This document shows positions 47,624 through 51,377 of a stretch of 51,377 nt of DNA, one piece after another. The stretch spans positions 1-51,377 of the forward strand of contig NZ_JABKCA010000035.1 in NCBI RefSeq assembly GCF_013166655.1, given 5' to 3'. The position numbers and the translations under genes are program-made. The stretch is from Lentimicrobium sp. L6. GTDB lineage: Bacteria > Bacteroidota > Bacteroidia > Bacteroidales > UBA12170. Positions within the stretch are counted from its first letter, which is position 1, and the number at the start of each line of letters is the position of its first letter. The notes beneath the pieces were generated by a model. The model saw only the letters and a list, made by a program, of their open reading frames with translations. It did no database searches and was not told the DNA's origin.

Positions 47624-48688
47624 TTACTTTTTTAATCGCCAAGAATTCCATTCTTGGGAAATCCATGAAAAGTTCTTACTCCAAAAACGATTGTTAATTA
47701 TGATCCCTTTTTTATTCTTAAATGAACCATGCTTCAAATATATTTCTGAATCACTATTATTGATACTAATGTCTTCAGATGGAACTAAGTAGCCTTGAGC
47801 TAAAGAAAAGTTTTTGGCATTTTGAGGATATTTATAAAGATTAAATAGTAATTGCTTTGCTTCTTCAATATTTTTTGCGCCTTTAGGAATAATAAGCCAG
47901 TCAGTGCTTATTAAGGCATCTTTAGGATTTATTTTAATAGTTGATTTATTTTTAGCAGACTTATTTATTGACCAGATTCTGCCAGACCAAGAAGCAACCA
48001 TAGCAAATTCCCCAGATTCTAATCCTTTTTGAAGTTGATCCCCTGTAGTCCACCAAATTGTTTCTGAATTAATAGAATTAAGTAAATCGAATGCATCATC
48101 TAATTGATGCTCTATCTCATTTTTGGTTAGCAGTGGATTATATAAACAGGAATCCAACCCACGCCCTAAAGCTAAAAGTGCGATTTCAATATTTCCAATT
48201 GGAAAATCTCTCAATCCTCTTTTCCCTGAAAAAGATTGAATATTAAAAAAATCATTCCAAGTTGGATTTTCAACTTCATTATTTCTAGTATCATATGCAA
48301 GTATATAACCATATTGCAATAATGGTATTCCATATTCATTGAATAACTCATCCTTAAACTTACATTTGTTTTCAGTATTGAATTTTTCAAAAATATTTTC
48401 TGCACTAGGATGGTTAATGTAGTGATCTTCAACGTGAATAATATCCCATGTGTTAATTCCTTTTGTAATTCTACTTGTTAATATTCCATAATCGCCGTTC
48501 CAAGATTCAGATGTTAAACTGATGTTTAATGTATCTGATATTGGTTTTACCCAATTTTCAACTAAATCTTTTTGAAATTTACCACCCCAGGAGATAAATT
48601 TTACGGATTTCTCTTTTTTACTGCTACAACTTGTAATTAAAAATATTAACACAAGGAAGATTGAAAGTTGTCTTAGTTTTAATTTCAT
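47624..48688 (-). CDS. Solute-binding lipoprotein of an ABC importer (PotD/Fe-SBP-like)
   Basis: The 354-residue protein has a lipoprotein signal with lipobox ITSC (Cys21). It then shows the layout of SBP_bac_8-type binding proteins for polyamines, opines or iron: KFISWGGKFQKDLVENW, WDIIHVEDHYI, YGYILAYDTR, NPTWNDFF and a late WLIIPKGAKN. It should capture a small ligand in the periplasm and deliver it to the permease encoded directly downstream. It is the first gene of the transporter operon, starting 35 bases after the Argonaute stop, with no obvious promoter between. The ligand is unknown. Confidence 0.85.
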   Translation of the reverse strand: MKLKLRQLSIFLVLIFLITSCSSKKEKSVKFISWGGKFQKDLVENWVKPISDTLNISLTSESWNGDYGILTSRITKGINTWDIIHVEDHYINHPSAENIFEKFNTENKCKFKDELFNEYGIPLLQYGYILAYDTRNNEVENPTWNDFFNIQSFSGKRGLRDFPIGNIEIALLALGRGLDSCLYNPLLTKNEIEHQLDDAFDLLNSINSETIWWTTGDQLQKGLESGEFAMVASWSGRIWSINKSAKNKSTIKINPKDALISTDWLIIPKGAKNIEEAKQLLFNLYKYPQNAKNFSLAQGYLVPSEDISINNSDSEIYLKHGSFKNKKGIIINNRFWSKNFSWISQEWNSWRLKK

Positions 48689-48723
48689 TGGATCTAATTT
48701 TTATTATTAATAATATTGTCAAG

Positions 48724-50784
48724 TTACAAAAACCACAAATTATCTTTTCCGAAATCTGGTATGTCGTCACCATCGAAGTGGGGAGCGATTTGGGCTACCA
48801 TTTCGGGGTATTTTATTGTTACTGGTAAATTCTGTTGCCTTACTGATTTCCAATACATACGGCTAAACTGATATACCTGGTCGATTAGTTCCCTGATTAC
48901 TTTTACATCTTTCAACTGCCCTTTATCGGTGCAATCAATGTTCAGTTTGATGGGAAACGGAAAGCCATCGGCTTTGCTGAAAAGCCCATCTGGATAGCGT
49001 GTATTATTGAATAGTAAGTATTTGCTGTTACCAATATTTATATATGTTCCGCTTATTGGCATGAGGTCTTTCCAACTCCTGTCAAAGGCAACTATATCTT
49101 CTGATTCTGTTTTGTTTATGGAAAGGATAAACACCGGAATTGGTAAATCCATTTCGTTGAGTGCCTTTTCAATATGTTGCAACTCAACTTCGCTCATGCT
49201 TTTATAAAAATGAATGATTAGCCTTTCTGGTTGGTTGTTAATGGTTGCGTATTCTCTTACTGATTTGGATATTTTACCTGCCAGCATTTCTATTTCATCT
49301 TTCATGAAATATTCGAAGCTGTTGAATTTACCATCATTGGAAAAGCTGAATGCACTACCAATGTACTGTATGTTTTCTTCAACATGCTTGAAAGCTCCAA
49401 CACCAACTATTAATTCATTTTTGATAGGTGTATTCAATCGCCAGGGAATACCGTCTAGTTTTGCCAATATTGCGACAGCAATGTTAGGCAAACTATAGAC
49501 CCAATCATCACCCTGAGCCATCATCTTTTCAGGGTCGATTGCCTGTGAAGTGATTTTTCGTTTTAGCAGTAGTTCCTTGACTTTGTAATAAATTTCACGG
49601 CGTTCAAGATCGTGCTCATATTTACCGTAAGGTGTAATGTATATGGCGATATATTTTATGTCAGGATCAATATTCCTGTCGAATAGTTCTTTTTCAATCT
49701 CAGGTATGGGATTGTCCTTGTCTTTAAAAGTAATGCTAAAGCCTTTTTCAGTATGAAAAAGTACATTGGCATATTGATACAATCCTCTAAACCAACGAAA
49801 GCCATTAACAAATCGTTTGTTTAACTCTATGGCTTCATTCACAGCGTCTTCGTGAAGAATGAAAAACAAGTGAACCTTTTTGTATGGACTGGCTTTAAAT
49901 GGTTTTAGATTCTTCAAGCAAGTTTTAGGTACAATACCCGTTTGGTTTTTGCCAAATACCAATAGATTACTTTCTTCTGATGTTAAGTTAATCCGTGTTG
50001 AGCTTACATTTAAAAATCCCTCATCATGAATTGGTACTATCTCTTTAAACTCCTTTACATTCAGGAATTTCGTATAAAAAGCATTGATGTTTTTTAAGTA
50101 TTTAGGGTAACGATTATCCCGTGGCGGTGCTTCGGTTGGTATTTCTAAAGCTGCTTGCAGCTTTTTATTTAATACCGGATAGTATTTTGAATAGTCCGGC
50201 ACATCTTCTTCCGATAACCATTCCCATTTTTGAAGTTGTTTTCCATGCAATACCCAATTAAAACAAGTAGGGGAGACTTCCTGAATAAGGTCTGCAACGG
50301 ACTTTTTCAGAACTTTGGAAATGCCATCAAAGGAAACTAACAATTCAGGAAATTTGCTGACTGTTGAAATTTGAACCTTTAGGGAAAATTTCATATAAAC
50401 ATCCCATTGGGTTGTTGACTCTTTGGGAACTTTTACCCAAACCTGATTTTCTTTGATAAATCCTACTTTAACAATTTGCTTCTTTATGATTCTGAAATAG
50501 TAGTTTATCTGTCTGTTGAAATATCGTTTTACAAGGTCTTGGTTTTCGGTGCTAAGATTAATTTCAAGAGGACAAAAGCCTTCCTGCTCTCCTGTAAATG
50601 TAGTGTATATGGAATCTACCCCGTTACTGCTAATGCCCGGAAACAAAGAATCTATTTCGTTTGGGAAAAGTGTTTTGTGTAAACACTGGCATCTTTCGTT
50701 ATCCTCTTTTGAAAAATAGAACGTTTGCTTTTCCGCAGGAAAATCAAATGTTAAGATATTGAAGAATAGATTCTGTTGTTGCAT
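48724..50784 (-). CDS. Prokaryotic Argonaute, probably catalytically inactive
   Basis: The 686-residue protein ends with a MID-PIWI module. The MID (about 375-455) has YITPYGKYEHDLERREIYYK, where Tyr400, Lys401 and Gln414 fit the guide 5'-end pocket, then IAVAILAKLDGIPWRL with Lys442. The PIWI domain (about 456-686) ends in the family hallmark NLWFL. The expected first catalytic Asp is replaced (GVG at 461-463 instead of GxD). The HRD-type motif reads HFYK (525-528). Cleavage is therefore unlikely. Residues 1-300 would be N/PAZ or APAZ-like; I cannot resolve which. Inactive Argonautes usually guide a separate effector, and none of a known kind is visible here. Confidence 0.88.
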   Translation of the reverse strand: MQQQNLFFNILTFDFPAEKQTFYFSKEDNERCQCLHKTLFPNEIDSLFPGISSNGVDSIYTTFTGEQEGFCPLEINLSTENQDLVKRYFNRQINYYFRIIKKQIVKVGFIKENQVWVKVPKESTTQWDVYMKFSLKVQISTVSKFPELLVSFDGISKVLKKSVADLIQEVSPTCFNWVLHGKQLQKWEWLSEEDVPDYSKYYPVLNKKLQAALEIPTEAPPRDNRYPKYLKNINAFYTKFLNVKEFKEIVPIHDEGFLNVSSTRINLTSEESNLLVFGKNQTGIVPKTCLKNLKPFKASPYKKVHLFFILHEDAVNEAIELNKRFVNGFRWFRGLYQYANVLFHTEKGFSITFKDKDNPIPEIEKELFDRNIDPDIKYIAIYITPYGKYEHDLERREIYYKVKELLLKRKITSQAIDPEKMMAQGDDWVYSLPNIAVAILAKLDGIPWRLNTPIKNELIVGVGAFKHVEENIQYIGSAFSFSNDGKFNSFEYFMKDEIEMLAGKISKSVREYATINNQPERLIIHFYKSMSEVELQHIEKALNEMDLPIPVFILSINKTESEDIVAFDRSWKDLMPISGTYINIGNSKYLLFNNTRYPDGLFSKADGFPFPIKLNIDCTDKGQLKDVKVIRELIDQVYQFSRMYWKSVRQQNLPVTIKYPEMVAQIAPHFDGDDIPDFGKDNLWFL

Positions 50785-51067
50785 AATCGTTTATTTTATC
50801 ATTATCACTTCCTTTACCTTTACCATTTGTAATAACATTGTTACTATTTCTATTTCTAGCATGGTCATTACCTACTTGTCCATGTCCATGCGTATCATTA
50901 TCTCTATCTCTAAAAGCATCTGCATGGACATTGTCACCATGCGTTGCTTAATTACCTTTAAAATCATATCCAACCGCAGCTTCGACACTATGTCTAAGTT
51001 TCTGTCGAAGACTACCTTTTAAAGCTTCGTTTTTATCATCATCTTCGACAACTTGCCAATGTTTAAA
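50744..51067 (-). pseudogene. Decayed reading frame upstream of the Argonaute gene
   Basis: One minus-strand frame reads through 39 codons (51067-50951, FKHWQVVEDDDKNEALKG and on) to a TAA. It resumes for 67 codons to a TGA at 50746-50744, overlapping the Argonaute start by 40 bases. There is no start codon, and an in-frame TAG precedes it. The second part is very rich in Asn, Asp, His, Gly and Arg. It looks like a gene remnant. The rest of this 293-bp gap shows no promoter of the known kind. Confidence 0.35.
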
Positions 51068-51077
51068 CTATCCACAC

Positions 51078-51377
51078 CTAACTTTTATCTAATATTTGAA
51101 GGAATACATTCCCTCTCTCTGTTATCTTATATTGTTGTTTAGAACTTTTAGGAGTATCTGGTATTGTCCAAGCTATTAAACCATCTTCTTTAAGTTTATT
51201 AACTGTTGTATATAACTGACCTGATATAGATTTTTGTCCTAATGCTCTAGATAGTTCTTGTGTTGATGATGTTTTAACTTGTACTAATCGTAATACTTTT
51301 CCATATAATGACTCCTGCTGTAACTCCTGCTGTAACTCCTGCTGTAACTCCTGCTGTAACTCCTGCTGTAACTCCTG
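51078..51377 (-). CDS. C-terminal winged-helix domain of a protein cut by the window edge
   Basis: The last 99 codons and stop of a gene continue beyond the right edge. The visible part starts with a Gln/Glu/Leu tetrapeptide repeat (ELQQ, about five copies). Then comes a winged helix (SLYGKVLRLVQ, STQELSRALG, TTVNKLKEDGLIAWTIPD, QQYKITERG). This type of ending, including the TIPD-x-Y-x-IT wording, is usual in Fic proteins and in AlbA_2/RecG-like ATP-binding proteins that also carry short tandem repeats before the domain. Codons end strikingly often in A or T, unlike the Argonaute gene. Confidence 0.7.
   Translation of the reverse strand, partial: QELQQELQQELQQELQQELQQESLYGKVLRLVQVKTSSTQELSRALGQKSISGQLYTTVNKLKEDGLIAWTIPDTPKSSKQQYKITERGNVFLQILDKS
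51312..51377. repeat. 12-bp tandem repeat (CTCCTGCTGTAA) encoding ELQQ
   Basis: Five exact copies and half of a sixth run to the window edge, all within the winged-helix gene. The length is a multiple of three, so gain or loss of units keeps the frame. Confidence 0.95.

Noticed and set aside
51312-51377. CRISPR array at the right edge
   Set aside because: The 12-bp units are contiguous without spacers and encode an in-frame ELQQ repeat.

Overview
The window is AT-rich DNA from a Gram-negative member of the Bacteroidota. Four things point there. Two large secreted proteins end in a type IX secretion (Por) sorting domain. Several genes have Bacteroidota-type promoters (TTG-N19-22-TAnnTTTG). 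DUF4476 and DUF6266 proteins are present, and kdsA implies lipopolysaccharide. A carboxyltransferase operon of the methylmalonyl-CoA/propionate type suggests a facultative or strict anaerobe, perhaps a marine or sediment Bacteroidales/Marinilabiliales relative; that placement is inference. I see no rRNA, tRNA, transposase or CRISPR array.

Layout. 1-31 kb is ordinary chromosome. It holds a secreted dipeptidyl peptidase IV, a DUF4476 protein, a secreted GH2 beta-galactosidase with a C-terminal discoidin-like module, a membrane protein and a PLP aminotransferase. Next come a marR-kdsA operon, adenosine deaminase, a hybrid histidine kinase, a phosphohexomutase, a GH109-type NAD-dependent glycosidase and a two-gene ABC exporter. 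A three-gene acyl-CoA/oxoacid carboxyltransferase operon, including a 59-residue subunit, and two tandem paralogous T9SS-secreted proteins complete this part. 30.5-36.8 kb is a looser region. It has an exact 331-bp tandem duplication carrying nested palindromes, an outer-membrane barrel-like protein, a membrane-anchored reductive-dehalogenase-like Fe-S protein, heptamer repeats and several small hypothetical proteins.

36.8-51.4 kb looks like an accessory/defence island, with every gene on the minus strand. It contains a GIY-YIG-like protein, a nucleotidyltransferase/winged-helix pair resembling a toxin-antitoxin system, two small HEPN-motif (R-x4-H) proteins flanking a DUF6266 gene, and a structured non-coding block bounded by 13-bp inverted repeats. 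Beyond these lies a compact array: a prokaryotic Argonaute that appears to lack catalytic aspartates, followed 35 bp later by a four-gene operon. That operon encodes a solute-binding lipoprotein, an ABC permease fused to an exported beta-strand-rich domain, a methyltransferase fused to an ABC ATPase, and an alpha-oxoamine synthase. The right edge cuts a winged-helix protein with an ELQQ repeat.

The strongest candidate for something undescribed is the Argonaute plus the transporter/methyltransferase/alpha-oxoamine synthase operon. The operon itself is well supported by overlaps and spacings of a few bases. Its functional link to the Argonaute is a hypothesis resting on strand and a 35-bp gap.
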